Source: Tetmemena sp. SeJ-2015 (Eukaryota; Ciliophora; Spirotrichea; Sporadotrichida; Oxytrichidae). Taken from it: DNA of 64,000 bases. A program made the position numbers and the translations under genes. Shown in pieces: positions 13,615 to 26,658 of the stretch. Within the stretch, counting starts at the first letter, position 1. Each line of letters begins with the position of its first letter. Under the pieces are notes generated by a model that saw only the letters and a list, made by a program, of their open reading frames with translations, had not been told where the DNA came from and did not search any database. The DNA is taken from contig JAJKFJ010021747.1 in the NCBI GenBank assembly GCA_027382625.1, positions 1-64,000 on the forward strand, written 5' to 3'.

Positions 13615-13899
13615 AAAACCCATACTATATAATAGAATATACTATGAATTAGTGAAATAATTTTAATATAAGCAGTTGATTTAAGATTGTAAAAAGAGAT
13701 CGAGTTTTTCATGTAGTTATTTGGATGCATGTCCGATGACTATTCAAACTTGAATATGCTAGGATGATGATTTCCAATTAAAACTCTTGATAAAATCTAA
13801 ATAGAATCTTTATAAATTTTGGAAATTTTCATCTATAAATTTGGCTTTATAGTAAATAAAAGCATTTAGCAAGGAATTTGCAATCGTCTTTTTAATACG

Positions 13900-14130
13900 T
13901 CATCGAAGATTTTTCTAACGTATCCATATTTCTACTATTCTTGCTTTTTTAAGGGAGTCTCCTTCCTCCAACATTCTTTTAATCCAATTTGAGGTTAACA
14001 AAATTGAGATGTCTGTGAGTCTATAGTCTACATTAGGTGGTTTCCTTTTTTCTCTAATTAAATCTTGCCTAATCTCATCTCTCTTCTCTAAATGCAAGAA
14101 ACCACTCTTCCCATTCCATTACCTTCACTA
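13900..14130 (-). CDS. Coding-like segment nested inside an actin IES
   Basis: Within the 1.65-kb IES between MDS4 and MDS5 the minus strand has a frame of roughly 75 codons ending in TGA at 13900-13902. It is rich in Lys, Arg and Glu (KRDEIRQDLIREKRKPPNV, then SNWIKRMLEEGDSLKKA). I recognise no family. The matching IES of locus B (28170-28500) holds a broken version in which only a block like EKRGEIKQNL survives. It may be an MDS of another gene interleaved with actin, or a relic that predates the duplication. Confidence 0.4.
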
Positions 14131-15265
14131 ACCTCGCTCTGCTATAGTTTCATGTCACAATAATTTAATATTGCGTCTAAATTAATATTTATGCCACAAT
14201 CATTTAGGAATGAATCTAAAAAGATAGATATAAGAACTCTTCCTCATAGCCAATCTGAATGCTAATAGCATAGGAGGATTTGCAAGAATTCTTATATTCC
14301 TATTAAAATAGGAAAGTAATCTTAATAAATAGTTTTTGGAATCTTTACTGAAAAAATAAGTTGACAATTATTAAAGAGAGAGAGATGATATTCCTAGTAC
14401 CAAATTAACAAAGGACAAGAACTAAGAGAATTTAAGAAAATAAATGTTAATTTTTCTCTAAGAGAATTTCATTATTAAGAATTACTATTCATTAGGTTGC
14501 TATCACAAGCACATTATAGCAAATTCAATAAAATTATAATTAGTTAAAATTGATAACTGGCAAAAGTTACTTTAGTTATTATTCAATGATTACTCAAAAA
14601 ATTGAAATGAGTGCTAATCTGAAGAGAAGTATCTGAACTTAAAATAGTTTGAATATCTGGAATTAGCAATATATAATTGAATACCAAGAGATATATCAAA
14701 GAAGTTTATGACTAAGGATATCAATCGACATATTAGAAAGCAAGGAAATGGAAAGAGAACGCGGAAATATTCTTAAATTCTTGATGGCAAAATACTTGCC
14801 AGGATAAGGTGGTTTCCTCCTCTGAGTTATAGGTGAGCAAGTAAACTTTTTTTAAACTTTAGATTACAAGTCCCAACTCTCAGTAATATCAGACCCTCTA
14901 AAGGCACATCTTATATATCCAAATATCTCTAGAGATCTTGATAGTTTGAACGCGAGATAATTTAAAAAAATGATTCAACTCCCAATCTTCCTTTTAAATT
15001 ATCTCTATAGTGGCTCTTTGTCAAGAATGATCTACTAATAAGGATGTCTTTTTAAACATTTAAGGCTTTAATATTATTTAGACTATAAGTATGAATTTGC
15101 ATTCCAACAGGAAAGTTGATTGAATCTAAGTTTAGAAAAATGATACCTCTAAATAATTTCATTTAAGCTTTTAAGAATTCTTAACTGCCAACTCTTAATT
15201 TACTTGTTTTAATATTGCGCTATAAATTATCATTAAACTTTTTTTTATTATACTTTAGGGTTTTG
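14131..15265. other. Remainder of the actin A MDS4/MDS5 IES
   Basis: AT-rich IES sequence, colinear with 28500-29551 of locus B. No further coding signal seen. Confidence 0.5.
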
Positions 15266-15323
15266 AATGTTTGAGGGATTCAGCGAGAGATTACAGAAAG
15301 AAATCGAAACTTTAGCTCCCAAG
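15266..15323 (+). CDS. Actin A, MDS5
   Basis: Short segment encoding MFEGFSERLQKEIETLAPK. It opens with pointer AAT (15266-15268) and closes with the 9-bp pointer GCTCCCAAG (15315-15323), repeated at the start of MDS6, 3.2 kb downstream. The next 20 bp are an IES that separates it from MDS7, because MDS6 has been displaced. Confidence 0.95.
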
Positions 15324-15343
15324 TTATAATAGATATTGCAACA

Positions 15344-15454
15344 CCTGATGGAAAGTTAAGCGCATGGAGAGGAGGGTAAGCATTCGCTTCTCTTTCCACC
15401 TTCTCCGACGTGTGCATCACCAAGGAAGAATACGACGAGTTCGGACAAGAGATT
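15344..15454 (+). CDS. Actin A, MDS7
   Basis: Encodes PDGKLSAWRGGQAFASLSTF, then SDVCITKEEYDEFGQE, the C-terminal subdomain 1 region. The left pointer is only CC (locus B has CCCT at the same junction). The right pointer is ATT (15452-15454). A TAA falls at a Gln position after AWRGG. It sits directly after MDS5, so MDS6 is missing from its expected place. Confidence 0.93.
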
Positions 15455-15804
15455 TTAACCTATAAAATCACCCAAAATATTTTTGTAAAATTATTAATGG
15501 TTCGTTAAAGTTTTGGAACTATTAATCAGATGATAATTGAAAGTTAGTTCTGCAAAAGGATGACATTTAAATAGTTAACTGTCCCTCTTTTTATTCCTAA
15601 TTGAAAGTAAACTAACTTTATCTAAAAAGTAAATATCAAATGCACTAATAAATTGTGAAAAATTAACTCCTACTCTCCTTCAACTTTGATACTTGAAGCT
15701 CAGAATTAAAATTTGTAAAGATATAAATATAAAGATTTCGGGGGTTTTAAAATTTTATCTTCATAAAGGGGTAAAAGAATGATTTAAATTTGAGATATAA
15801 CTAT

Positions 15805-18245
15805 TGGGGGGTATATGGCCCGGTGGATTTTGGGAGCCTGGAACGTGGCCCCTGTCGGGGCCTGGAATATGGACTTTAAGCCGGGAAATTTGGACTTTGA
15901 GCCTGGAATGTGGACTTTGATTATGTAAGCCAAAAGAATAATAGTCAACTCTTTGTGTTTTTTTTTGCCTCTAGACCATAATTTGTTCAAAAAACATTTT
16001 CATAATGAAAAGTAAAATTAAATTGGATTTTTTTAAGAATATAATTTTGTTTAGAAAAAAAAAAATTTTAAATTTAAAAAAAAGGTTATCTACCCTTTTT
16101 TTTTGTAAATAAATTTAAAATTTAAAAAGTTTTAATTTTTTAAAAATTTTTAAATTTTTATAAAAATTTTCGTTTTGCTAAGGGTATATGGCAAATTTCG
16201 CGAAAGCATAAAATTGGAGGTGAAAAATAATTTAAATTTTCCTTTCTAATTTTTAATTTTAGTCTTTTAGATTTATAAAAACATAAATAAGAAAATTTTA
16301 TAAATGTTTACTTGATGTGGTAGCTAAATAATTTGATCGTGCTTAATTAAAATTTCCCAAATATGTTCCCCGCCAATTCAGCTTTTTTTTATTTTTACCT
16401 AATTAAATCTTTAGTTTAAAATTTAATCAAATTTCCCTTTTCCTTAATGGGAATAATGGTTTGGAAAAGTTTATTTCAGATTTAATTTCGATTGTTTTTG
16501 GGGAAATTATTTGTAGTGGGTGTTAGTATTTGGAGTATTGCCAATTGAAGCTTGTCGAAAAATTATTTAAATTAAATTTTCAGTTTGGAAATTTTTAATT
16601 AAAAATTTTAAATCTAAAAACCCTGATGACACAAAATGGGTTCCCGGGAAATCATGGATTCAAACCCATTTTCAAAAAATTTTGTATTAAAGTTTACTCG
16701 CATAAAGGGCTTTTAAAATTAAAAATTTTGTTTGTAAGGGGTTAAAAACTTTTTAAGAAAAGGGGGGTCCGGGTTTTTTTGGAAAATTTCCTAAAAAAAA
16801 GTGGGGAAAATGTCTACGTAAAATGCAGTACCCAATTACCCAAAAGATTAGGGGAATTTAACGTAAAAGGAGTTTGTGATTTTTATCAATTTAAAATTTA
16901 AGGTTTTCAAATTTGTTTAAGGGGTACTTTTTTAAAGATAGCCTGCAATGTATGAAAGGGGGATCCCCGCCCACTGGGAGAAGCACTAAAAAAGGGTAAA
17001 AAAAAGGGTTTGATCGTTTTCACCATTTTTTAATGGGTTTTGGGTATGAAGTTGATTTTTCCCTTCCAATGGGTGTCAAATTCCACGCCTTAACTGAGGG
17101 TTTTTGCGGGAGTGGGGGGCCCGGCAGATTAAAAGGGAAACTGGGGGAAGCTGACGGTGAAGGTAGATTTAAACTTCTACAGGGGATTCTCTCTTTGTGT
17201 TAAAATTTGAGAGGGGCGCGTATGACTGATTAATTTTAGGGTCTGGTGATAGTGTTTACGGGGAAGTGGTTTACCCCTTGTTAGGGAATCAAATTATTTA
17301 TTTTCCTGCATGTTACTAAATTAAATTTTGCTTAATCTAAGTCTCCAGTCACCTTAATCTCGATGGGGATTAATTTACTGACACGTTTCTTTCAAAAATT
17401 AATCGATCTCTATTTATAAAAGGAAATATTATAGGCATTACCATAATCTCTTGAATAATTATCACTAAAATTCACTAAAAAAAATATTCTTAAAAGCAAG
17501 ATAGAGAGCCTTCTTGAGCTCATACATTAATTGCTAAAAATGAAATTAAAGTTATTAAATAAAGATCTACACCTTTTCAAAGTCGATCTTTTACTCAATT
17601 TTTTCATTTGAAGATGATTGAGTTTAATTTTTTCTTCATATCTGAGTTCTAATTATTCAATTAATTTAAGTTTGGTTCAATCTTCACTCGATATTGCATA
17701 TCATTAAATTTTTAAAAAATTTTTTAATTTTTTTTGTTTTGGTAATTTTTAAAAATAATCCTTAAAAATTTTTAAACAAAAACAAAGTTTCCATCTTTTA
17801 AAATTTTTTTATGAATTTTAAAGTATTTAAAAGTAATTTAAAAAAAGAGAAAAATGGCGTAAAGATTAAATTTTCAGCTTTTTTTTTAAAATTAATTATT
17901 GCGCAGGGCTTAATAATTTGAATTTTCTTTTACTTTCTCTTTTAAAAAAATTAAAATCCCAAAGTTTTCCAGGGTCATTTTCCAAAGGGGTTTTAAGGCC
18001 CGACGGATCCCAGTTCCAGGGTAAAGTAGGCAGGAAAAAAGTAAGGGCCACGTTCCGGTTTAAAAATAAAAAAGGGAAAAAGTGTAAGTCCCCTTCCAGG
18101 GGTCAAAAATAGAAGGGAATTTTTTTTTCCCCGTTCCAGGGTCAAATTTTACAGGGGAAAAAAATTTAAATCCCCGTTTTTCCGGCTTTAAAGTGGACAG
18201 GGTTTTAATGGTTAAAGGGCCCCCCGTTCCAAAAAATTTTTCCCC
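15805..18245. mobile_element. Insertion with inverted arrays of a 40-bp repeat, specific to locus A
   Basis: The MDS7-MDS8 interval is about 2.96 kb here but 0.51 kb in locus B. The extra DNA is bounded on the left by tandem units of the type GCCTGGAATNTGGACTTTGA (15830-15920). On the right are about six units with the core TTCCAGGGTCAAA in opposite orientation (17965-18185), spaced roughly 40 bp. Both tips carry a run of six G or C (GGGGGGTATATGG and AGGGCCCCCC). The interior shows many expanded homopolymers and no gene I can read. The structure suggests a transposon or foldback insertion; no transposase was seen. Confidence 0.5.
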
Positions 18246-18411
18246 CAATTTTTATTTCTAAATTCTTTTTTAAAAAATTTTTTTTAATTTTTATAATCCA
18301 AGTAATTCCTCTAAGATTAAAAAAAAATCTCTTAACTTATAACTTGTATTATATTTATTGACATAATAAATATCCCTCACCTTATTTACTTGTATTATTT
18401 TATAGTATTTA

Positions 18412-18525
18412 ATTGTTCACAGAAAGTTCATCTGAGCTACAAACCTTCTCAAAAATTTAGATATTATTCAAACAACTCTTTAAATTGTCGCATCTTTATT
18501 TTAACACTCGCTACTTTTAAAAATA
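18412..18525 (+). CDS. Actin A, MDS8 (C-terminus and 3' UTR)
   Basis: Pointer ATT (18412-18414) opens the last codons IVHRKFI followed by TGA at 18433-18435, matching the conserved actin C-terminus (usually IVHRKCF). About 90 bp downstream of the stop are conserved with locus B (to about 30365), so they are probably the 3' UTR. The true 3' end, where a telomere is added in the macronucleus, cannot be fixed from sequence. Confidence 0.92.
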
Positions 18526-18561
18526 AGCTGTCTAAGAAATTAATTTTTATCATAAAATTAT

Positions 18562-18599
18562 GCTCCCAAGGGAACTGAAGTTAAGGTCATTCAAAACCC
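18562..18599 (+). CDS. Actin A, MDS6 (displaced)
   Basis: A 38-bp segment encoding the tail of LAPK plus GTEVKVIQNP, the stretch missing between MDS5 and MDS7. It starts with pointer GCTCCCAAG (18562-18570) and ends at CC within CCCC. Here it lies after MDS8, so it must be moved back about 3.2 kb during macronuclear development. Confidence 0.95.
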
Positions 18600-19639
18600 C
18601 AAAATAAAATCAGTAGCAAATTATGTTTATAAAAAATTAAATAATCATCAGAGCTGTAAATCATTTTTAATTAATATCTTCGCCTAAATTAAGCAAATTA
18701 GATATGTAAAATAGGGTGGCATTGGAACTAAAGAGATCTGGGTTCCTGGTTAATTAGCGAGATTCGTAAAGTAAGTATTAGCCCTTAGTTGGAAATCATA
18801 ACCATTCCCTTTATAAAATATTCAATAAAATAAATTCGAAGAGTACAAATTATTAATATTTATGTAAAAAAGAATCTGAGTAAATTGTGGAGCAATAATG
18901 AAAAATTTTATGAGAAGGACAGTAAGAAGCAAGAGGCAGTTGAAGAAGATTTTAGTCGAATCCTCTAATCCTCGGCAGGGAGTCACTCTGGTAAAGACAT
19001 TTTAAAGGGCTGTGACAGGGTTTTTCCAAAAAGTACTCATCCAATAAAATTTTATAAATGGAAATTTATTTAATTTAAACAAGGTTAAAAATGGGAAAAC
19101 TGTTAAAAATGAGGGTATTAAAGAAATCCAAAAATTTGGTTCCTTCCCTAGACAAAAACCCCAAAATTAAAAACCCCAGGGTTAAATTTAAAATTTTAAA
19201 AAAACTTAAAATTAAAAATTTAAAAAATTTTTTTAAATGATTTTCTGACTTTTACGAAAATAATCGGCCTTTAAAATTTTTTCTAAGAATACCCCATAAT
19301 TTTTTTAAAAATAATAATTTTCCATAGTTTTTTTCCCTTTTCATTTTAAAATTTTTCCCTTTTAGGGGTTTTAAATTTCAACCCCTTAATCATAAAATCA
19401 TCAAAATTCTCAAAAATCTTTAATGATAATGTTAAATTAATGAAATTCTAATAAAATTTGCCAAAATTATATAAATATATCTAGCTCATCTCCTTCCTTT
19501 TAGCTCTATGTATTAATTTTATTGAAACGATAAAGATTGAGTTTAATGAGAACTTAGAATATGATATCATCATATTAGTACCTAACTAATATGTTAATGA
19601 CTTCACTTAGGAAATATAGATATTTCATTTTGAAATTAT

Positions 19640-19772
19640 TGCCTTAACGAATCCAGAGCCATTGTCGATGACTATAGTTTTTTGGCTTTCCATGTGTAGT
19701 AGTAATCTTATAAAAATATCTTGAAGATATTTCTTAGAGGTTAAATTAAATAATAGAACATTCAATGAATAA
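19640..19772 (-). CDS. Actin A, MDS1 (inverted; N-terminus and 5' UTR)
   Basis: On the minus strand ATG at 19693 begins MESQKTIVIDNGSGFVKA, the conserved actin N-terminus, and ends with pointer TCGTTAAGGCA (19640-19650), shared with MDS2. A 40-bp block upstream of the ATG (19732-19772) is conserved with locus B and is probably the 5' UTR. The ATG at 19810 is in frame but lies in less conserved AT-rich DNA; the inner ATG fits actin. This segment has to be inverted to join MDS2. Confidence 0.93.
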
Positions 19773-21170
19773 ATTAAAATAAAATTTAAAATTATTAAGG
19801 TTATTAACATTTTAATTTTATAAATTAAACCAAAATAGAACTTAAAAAATTAAACTTTTTAATTAATAAAAATGATTTTTAAATTAATTTGAAAGTTTAT
19901 TGTTAATTGACGCTTAATAAAAAAAATAAAATAATATTTTTATTAATTTCAAATAATTTTTTATTTTAAAAAATTAAAGGGGAAATAAAAGGGGATTAAA
20001 TTTTTAAAATTTAAAATATAAAAACTAATTTTTGGGTTAACCTTCTAAAAATTTAATGGAACCATTAAAAATTTGTTAAAATTAGAATTAATTTTTAGTG
20101 TTGTGTGTTTTTCAATAGCAAAAAAGATAAAATAAAATTTAAATTTTATTTTAATAACTTTATTTTTTAGAATAAAAGATTTTTTAGCAAATAAGTTATT
20201 CTTTTAATTAAAAAAAATGAAATTTTTTTTAATTTAAAAAATAAATTCATATTTAATAAATTATCATTTTACATCAATATTTTGAAACTTTTTCCTTTAA
20301 TTTATCTTACTCCCTTTTTAAAAAAAAATTAAATGTTTATGAAAAAAATTTTTAAAAATTTATAAATGCATTAAAATAAATAATTGTAATATAACTCATA
20401 TCTTCTCACATTTAAGAAGTTTATATTTAAATATATTTCATTTTTAAACCCCCAAAAAAACCAGAAAATGGAGATAATTAAATTTATGGGTTTAAAAATT
20501 TTTTAAAATCTATACTGATTTAAAGTAAAATTAGGGGGAAATGTAACAAGTTTGCATTTTAAAACTATGATTTATTCGTTAATTAATTTGCTTTCAAATC
20601 AAAATTTAATTTATTTTTCCGTAACTTTGATAATTTATGCGCTCTAATTATCCTCACTATTCCTCAGAAATTAATTTGTATCTTTTAAAACAACTTATTA
20701 AATAAGCTCACTCACATAAATTATGGAGGAATAAACTTTTAACCCAATCTAAGAGTATGAAATAATTATTTAAATTTGAAATTCTTATCTTGAGTCTTTT
20801 TATCATATTTAATTAGATTATTAACTTAATTATATTACCAATAAAATTCTGAGCAAAACTTATGTATATCAATTAAATGGATTAACTCATTCCCCAGTAT
20901 TAGAATTAAATATTTAAGAGACTATAATCTATTTTTATATAATTAATCACCTAAATATAAATTAAATATTTTTGCCAAGAAAATTATTAAGTGTCGGATT
21001 AAATTCAAATTGTAAATTAGATTTATAAAACGTTTTGACTTTAAAATTTTCTAATTTATCATTAAGAATTTATATTTTTCTCGTAAACATAAGACTTTGG
21101 ATATCTGTATTTTTAATTTTTAAAATATCTTCTTAATCAAAATATGTATTCCACAAAAATTATAAGTGAA
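19773..21170. other. AT-rich spacer between actin locus A and the third actin fragment
   Basis: Long A and T homopolymers, with no coding-like segment or recognised repeat. Confidence 0.5.
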
Positions 21171-21171
21171 T

Positions 21172-21377
21172 CTTTAAGGCAGGTTTCTCTGGTGAAGAGG
21201 ATCCCAGAGCAGTTTTCCCCACTATCGTGGGAAGACCCAAGAATCCCGACTCTTCGCTAGGACTTAACGGGGAATAAGAGTTTATCGGTTTAGATTCCCA
21301 AGCAAGGAAAGTACCCCTCAAGTTTTCCAACCCCATAGAGCGCGGTCTCATTAATGATTGGGAAGATATGGAAATGA
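21172..21377 (+). pseudogene. Lone MDS2-like fragment of a third, divergent actin
   Basis: The plus strand reads KAGFSGEEDPRAVFPTIVGR, then PKNPDSSLGLNGE, EFIGLD, PLKFSNPIERG and DWEDMEM, about residues 17-88 of actin, with TAA as Gln. It begins after TTAAGGC, the core of the MDS1/MDS2 pointer used by loci A and B. It loses actin similarity after the second MDSs' MEKVW position. No companion MDSs for it were found in the window. It is more divergent from A and B than they are from each other. It may be a truncated third tandem copy, or a segment whose partners lie elsewhere. Confidence 0.8.
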
Positions 21378-21539
21378 CAATTCATATCCCGCTTATAATA
21401 AAAAATCAGCATCATATTATAAAAATAAATGTTTCAAAAAGTAATATTTTATCCAAATGGTATGCATGAATGATATTGCAAATAAAAATACATTTTAGTA
21501 ATGAGGTAAGCATTAGTCTCGATTGATATATCTTCCTAG

Positions 21540-21900
21540 AGTGATCAAGATTTTCTAATCTATCAGTGAATATTGAACAGTGTTTGATGAAGGATACGTG
21601 TGTTATTGTGAACCTTGAAGCTTCGAGAGAAGAATACTACTCCCAAGTTTTTGTTCACCTCACCTTTTCTACTTAGGGAGAAATCTAAGAGGATGTTATT
21701 ACTCTCTTGCAGAGATAGTATTTCAGGCTAGACCACTAGAATTTCACCACGATATCATTTAAAGTTGTCTTCGAATATCGTGGAGCTTCCTTAGTCTACC
21801 AAGAGGTCATTTTTCAGCTTCTAAACTCCAGTTACAGCAGATAAATTTTGGCATTAGCTATGTCTACTCAGAGTTAGGAGCTCAGAGTGATGCTAGTATA
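21540..21900 (-). repeat. Dispersed repeat family A, copy 3
   Basis: Best reading of family A: the minus strand gives PRYSKTTLNDIVVKFQWSSL, KYYLCKRVITSSQ and SPQVEKVR before TGA, with TAA/TAG as Gln. Aligned codons with copy 2 suggest an ancestral protein. It is the left marker of the second copy of the duplicated actin segment. Function unknown. Confidence 0.5.
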
Positions 21901-23699
21901 AAAAGTTTACAGTATTACTCCGTAAAAATATAATTATTGAGTGACAACTACTTGTGACGTCATGGGTTGACAAGTATTGGTAGAGGGAGTCGTGCTTTTG
22001 TTGCCCCACGTGTTTATTTTACTCTTACAGAGTTACTCCGGAATTAAATTTTCATTCTTAAATTATTATCTTAGAAATATTAAATTGCGAATAATTTTCC
22101 TTCTCTTTTAGTAGTTAAATAGCCTCCAGATCAAATTTTCAAGATGGAGAAACAATAAAACTGGGTAAAAAAGATAGACTCAATACCTCATTTTTTCTTA
22201 ATTTTACAAGATAAATTTTCCCAAAAACTTTTAAAAAAAATTCAATTTTTTTTGAGACCCCAAATAATTTTTAAAATTTAAAAATTAAAAAAATTTTTTA
22301 ATTTTTTAATTTAAAATTCAAATTGAAGTAAAAAAATTTTTTATAACAAAAAAGCTTTTAAAAAATTTAAATTTTATTTTTATTTAAAAAAAAGGAAAAT
22401 TTTTAATTTTAAATTTTTTTTTTAAATGAATTTTTTCTTTCTTTTATTATTTTAAAATTTTTTTTTAATTTTTAAATTTTTTTAAATCATCTTTTTTTAT
22501 TTTTTTTTTTTTTATTTCTGAAAAAAAATGCAAAGGAAAATATTAGAGATAAATATGTATTAGTAAGGAAGGAGAAGTTCAAAACAAATAACGAAAAGAG
22601 AGAGTGTGCTTTAAAAATTATAATAATTCCTTGCTCAACCAAAAATTTGTTTTTATAATTTTAAAAAATGAAAAAATTTTTTAAAAAAAAAATTTAATAA
22701 TTTTTTTTGAATTTTTTTAATTTAAATTTTAAGCTTGTAATTATTATTTTAAGCTTTTGATATACCTTGAAGATTAATTTTTACAAATCTATCCAGAAAT
22801 TTGTTATCATTAAGAGCAGAATTTAATTCTAAGGCCAACTAACTTTGCGAGCCTTTGTATTCTAAACATCAAAAATTTTTTTTTAATTTTGGGGCTTATT
22901 TCATCAATAAGAAGAAAGTAAATCATTTTCATAATTCAATAAGAGGCGGAGCTTTATTTATCTTTACAAATTACAACATAAATATAACTATTTTCAATAA
23001 AACAATTTATTTACAAAAATAATTTGATTTAATTCTATCAGGGTTCATTTTAAAGTCTGCATTTATTAATTTACTATTACTAAACAAATAAAGATATGGT
23101 TAGGAAATATTAACTTTTAACATAAATCAATTTAAAAATTAATATTTGAAAAATCATCTTTTTAAAGCAGAAAGATTTACTCAAAAATAAATTTAAATGA
23201 TGTAAGCTTTATAATAATTTAGAAGATAGATCCCTCTAATATTAAGCACTATCAGTACATTTCTATAAATTTACGAAATTTAAAAGATATTAAGATGGAG
23301 TTAAAATTGATAATAAACACACATTTCGATTTTGATTTAAATATTTACAAGATTAAGAATAATTAATCTATTGTGATGAGAATATTTCAAATGAGAGAAT
23401 GAAGTGTAGCATAGACTTAAAAATTGTGCTCCTTATTTAAGACAATTATTCTGGATTATAAGTTGTAAGTGTAAATAAAAGCAAAAGAACCATAAATGAA
23501 AGTAATTAAGTAATCTTCTTAAAAATATTTAGTTGTTGTTTAATAAAGAATATTTCATACTTAAATAATAATGATTTTCTTAAAACTTATTTTTATTAAA
23601 CTATAAGTATAAGTACTTAAGAATAAACAAAAAATGAAGAATGCTATGTTATAAGTTAGACAATCTTGCTATCATTCTCAAATTTTAACGAATAATACG
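21901..23699. other. Duplicated upstream spacer of locus B
   Basis: Partly colinear with 7000-8650. A stretch at 22180-22760 is dominated by A and T homopolymers. No gene seen. Confidence 0.5.
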
Positions 23700-24150
23700 A
23701 ATATAGCTGAGAATTTAACAAAAAGAGAATTAAATTAGATATTAAAATATAATGGATAAAATCTTGACTGTTGACGAGTGCCCATATTAGATATTAAATA
23801 GACTATTTGTTCATCATAAAATTCTAAGAGCTTTTTATCCATGCAACTTTGGTGTTGGAACATTTATTACAGAGTTATAAGCTACACAAGTTCGTTGAGG
23901 ACTTCGATAATACAATTGATGAGTGCGCGTATCATATCTCTATGCTGAGGGTATGATTAAAGAAGAAACTCATATTAATTTTTGACAGCTATTGAAAAAG
24001 CTCTAGATCAGAGGGTGGATCTGTGATTTCAACTGCCTCTAATTTCCAGCTTCCATTTATTGTTTCAAACAATCACTAATTTTAATAAAAATACTAAATG
24101 CATATCCTTTTGTCTCATAAAAACTGAAGATTGTAAAAATCATTGTAGGA
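23700..24150 (+). repeat. Dispersed repeat family B, copy 3
   Basis: Close match to 6545-6960, including TAGCTGAGAATTTAA at its left edge and the GATTAAAGAAGAAACTCATA block. It is colinear with copy 2 in the duplicated segment. Confidence 0.6.
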
Positions 24151-24424
24151 AAATTCCTTCTTTCTTAGATTATAACTTAAAAATATTAATTTAAATCACA
24201 TTTTAATTATTTGATAAATCTTATAAAATATTTATAGATTTCTTATATTTATTTTTTCCTAAATCCACAATAAAAATCTAAATTAAAAAATTAATCCTTC
24301 AGGATTTAGACGAATAATTATAGATTTAAATATAGCATGAATACGATTAGATGATCGAGGATGTGTAAATATAATAAAGATAGAGATCTTAATAATGCGC
24401 TACTTATTAAATGAGTGATTTGTA

Positions 24425-24790
24425 TAGCATTTAAGATCTGTGTAAAGATTAGCAGAACTCAAACTTAGTCTCAGTATAATTTTTTTACTTCACTCAAAGA
24501 TGTTGTCGGTTTAGAGTGAAGGTGGACTCCCTCTAGATTTTTTAATCGTTAAGGATGATGCTTGCGTTTGATGATGATTATTATGTTCTTGATGTTGTGT
24601 AAGCACATCAAGCTTTTTATTTTTCAGTTAAGATGAGTTGTTCGGGAGGGATGCCAAGTTGCTCTGAACATTTGTCTCCTTTTTTATGACTGTTAAATCT
24701 TTTAGTTAGAACTAATTGTCATAAATATTGTAGCAGTTGTTATTTTTGTAGATGTAGTTAGTGTAGCAGACATTTAAATTAAATTAGCTC
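24425..24790 (-). pseudogene. Ubiquitin-like relic, copy 2
   Basis: One minus-strand frame reads KGDKCSEQLGIPPEQLILTE followed by KQ. This aligns with ubiquitin [20 protein letters not shown] and is the clearest match to that part of ubiquitin in the window. The N-terminal strand region is degenerate and in another frame, so the copy is broken or interrupted. It is colinear with copy 1 upstream of actin locus A. Confidence 0.55.
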
Positions 24791-26658
24791 TAAATTTAAA
24801 GCATAATTAAAAATAAATTACTGACTAATAACTAACTCAAACAGGACCATTTCAAACAAAAAACAGTCTGCGATCATTTAATCATATTCATCCATAATAT
24901 TAAAAAATTCTGCTTTCTTTATTAAACTTCTTAGACTTATCAAGATAATTATTTTTTGTTTTTAGATTATCTCTAAAAATTGGAAAAAATAATCTTAAAT
25001 CTGATATAATTTTGTAATTTGATTTTATTTAATAAGAAAATTATTATCAACTGAATTATTTTACTTTAAATTAATATTCTACAGATAACAAGTATAAAAT
25101 ACTCTCACTAATGCTTATAAATATTTATGAGTTTAATTTTTAGGGAGAGTTTATTTTTATTTCTTATTGATCACTAAAATGCTGTAAATAAATCTTCCCA
25201 GTTTTAAGATAATAATATTTAAATTTAAAAATAAATTTTTTGAGATGTTCCATTTTTCATCATAATCTTTATATATATATTTGTTATTGATAATCACTTA
25301 TAATTTTAGAATTTATATGAATTTTTTAATATCGAGAATTACATATTTTCTTATATTTATAAAATATAATTTAAAGAATCTATAACTTTAATAGTCAATT
25401 AAATTGAAGAACTAAATAAAAACTTTAATTAGAATTTAAATTAAATCATAAACTCCTATTAAAATTTTAAATTTGCAAGTAAGGCTTTTTATTTTCAAAG
25501 TTAATTGCTTCGAGATTATTTAATTTTTACAGTGAAATAATAATTAATGCATCTTATTTTTCTGAAAATTAACTATTCTCTCTTTAAAATTAAAAATTGC
25601 AAAACTAGTTTATCAAAATTAGAAGGCTCCGTATCAGTCAATTTTGCTAGCAATATCTGCTTAGATAAAGAAAAATTCAAACCTTTTATGGCCATTTAGT
25701 ATTTGAAGATAAAGTAAATAATTATAACTCCATTCCAATTATTAATTTATAGATTTAAACAATGGTTATTAATAATTCAATATAATTTTAAAAATAAAGC
25801 AAAGATTATTTTTATTATATCAAAAGAGTTATTTAATAATTATAAATACATATAAGTTCTTTTAATAGAAGAATTTACTTTTTAATTATCAAATTAAAAA
25901 TATTAAAATGGACTACAATTCTGCATTTATTATTTTTAAAGCCCTTCAAAATTATTTATCGAACTTTCGAAATTATTTTTATTTAAGAATTAAAATTTAA
26001 TTTAAACAATAATTAATTTATAGAATACTTTAATTTCATAGTTTGATTTTTAGGACAAATGATTACCATAAACTTATTATATTAAGGTTTAATTTTTAAT
26101 TAGCTAGAATTTTGGAAAATTAAGAAGCATTCTTAATTCATTTTATTGACTCCTCATTTTTCATATTTTTAAATCTAGATATAATGAAAGATTGCTCTTA
26201 ATAATTAAAAAATAGCATTCTATAAAGAGAAAAGCTATTTTATAAAGAGTAATTACTCCAAGTAGACTTCTTTCTTCATTTTGTTCCTATTCAGCTAACT
26301 GAAATTTTATTTCTGCACTTCTCTTTTTTATAGAACTTATCTATCTCTCTCTTTTATTTATTTTTTAAAGAAAATTAATTTTATATTTAAGGATAAATTC
26401 TCTCACTATTTTTAACCTTATAGAGATATTTTTACAAGTCTGTAATCAAATGTTCATTTTGCAAAAACCTCGATCCAATGCAAAACAATCCCAAATAATA
26501 CACTTATAATCTCAACAATTTATTAAATTAATATGGAATCCAAGATTAAAGATAGTAAAAGATTGAAATGTCAAAAAAATATTTTAATTGTTTGAATAAA
26601 CATTTTTTTAATTTTATGTATAATTTGATTGTAAAATCTTAGTGAAATTTATAGTGAG
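24791..26658. other. AT-rich spacer upstream of actin locus B
   Basis: Colinear in part with 10480-12330. No gene seen. Confidence 0.5.

Larger units (their letters stand above)
12338..19772. other. Scrambled germline actin locus A (MDS order 2-3-4-5-7-8-6-1inv)
   Basis: Eight segments encode a complete actin, the ATP-binding cytoskeletal protein. Numbered by protein order they lie as 2-3-4-5-7-8-6 on the plus strand, then 1 on the minus strand. Adjacent segments in protein order share pointers: 1/2 TCGTTAAGGCA, 2/3 AGAG, 3/4 ACT, 4/5 AAT, 5/6 GCTCCCAAG, 6/7 CC, 7/8 ATT. Counting each pointer once, the coding parts sum to 1116 nt, which is 371 sense codons plus TGA, close to the usual actin length of about 375. 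This exact frame closure supports both the order and the junctions. Glutamines are often TAA or TAG. Oxytrichid actin I genes are known to be scrambled; the order I recall for Sterkiella nova is 3-4-6-5-7-9-2-1-8, so this one differs. Confidence 0.93.
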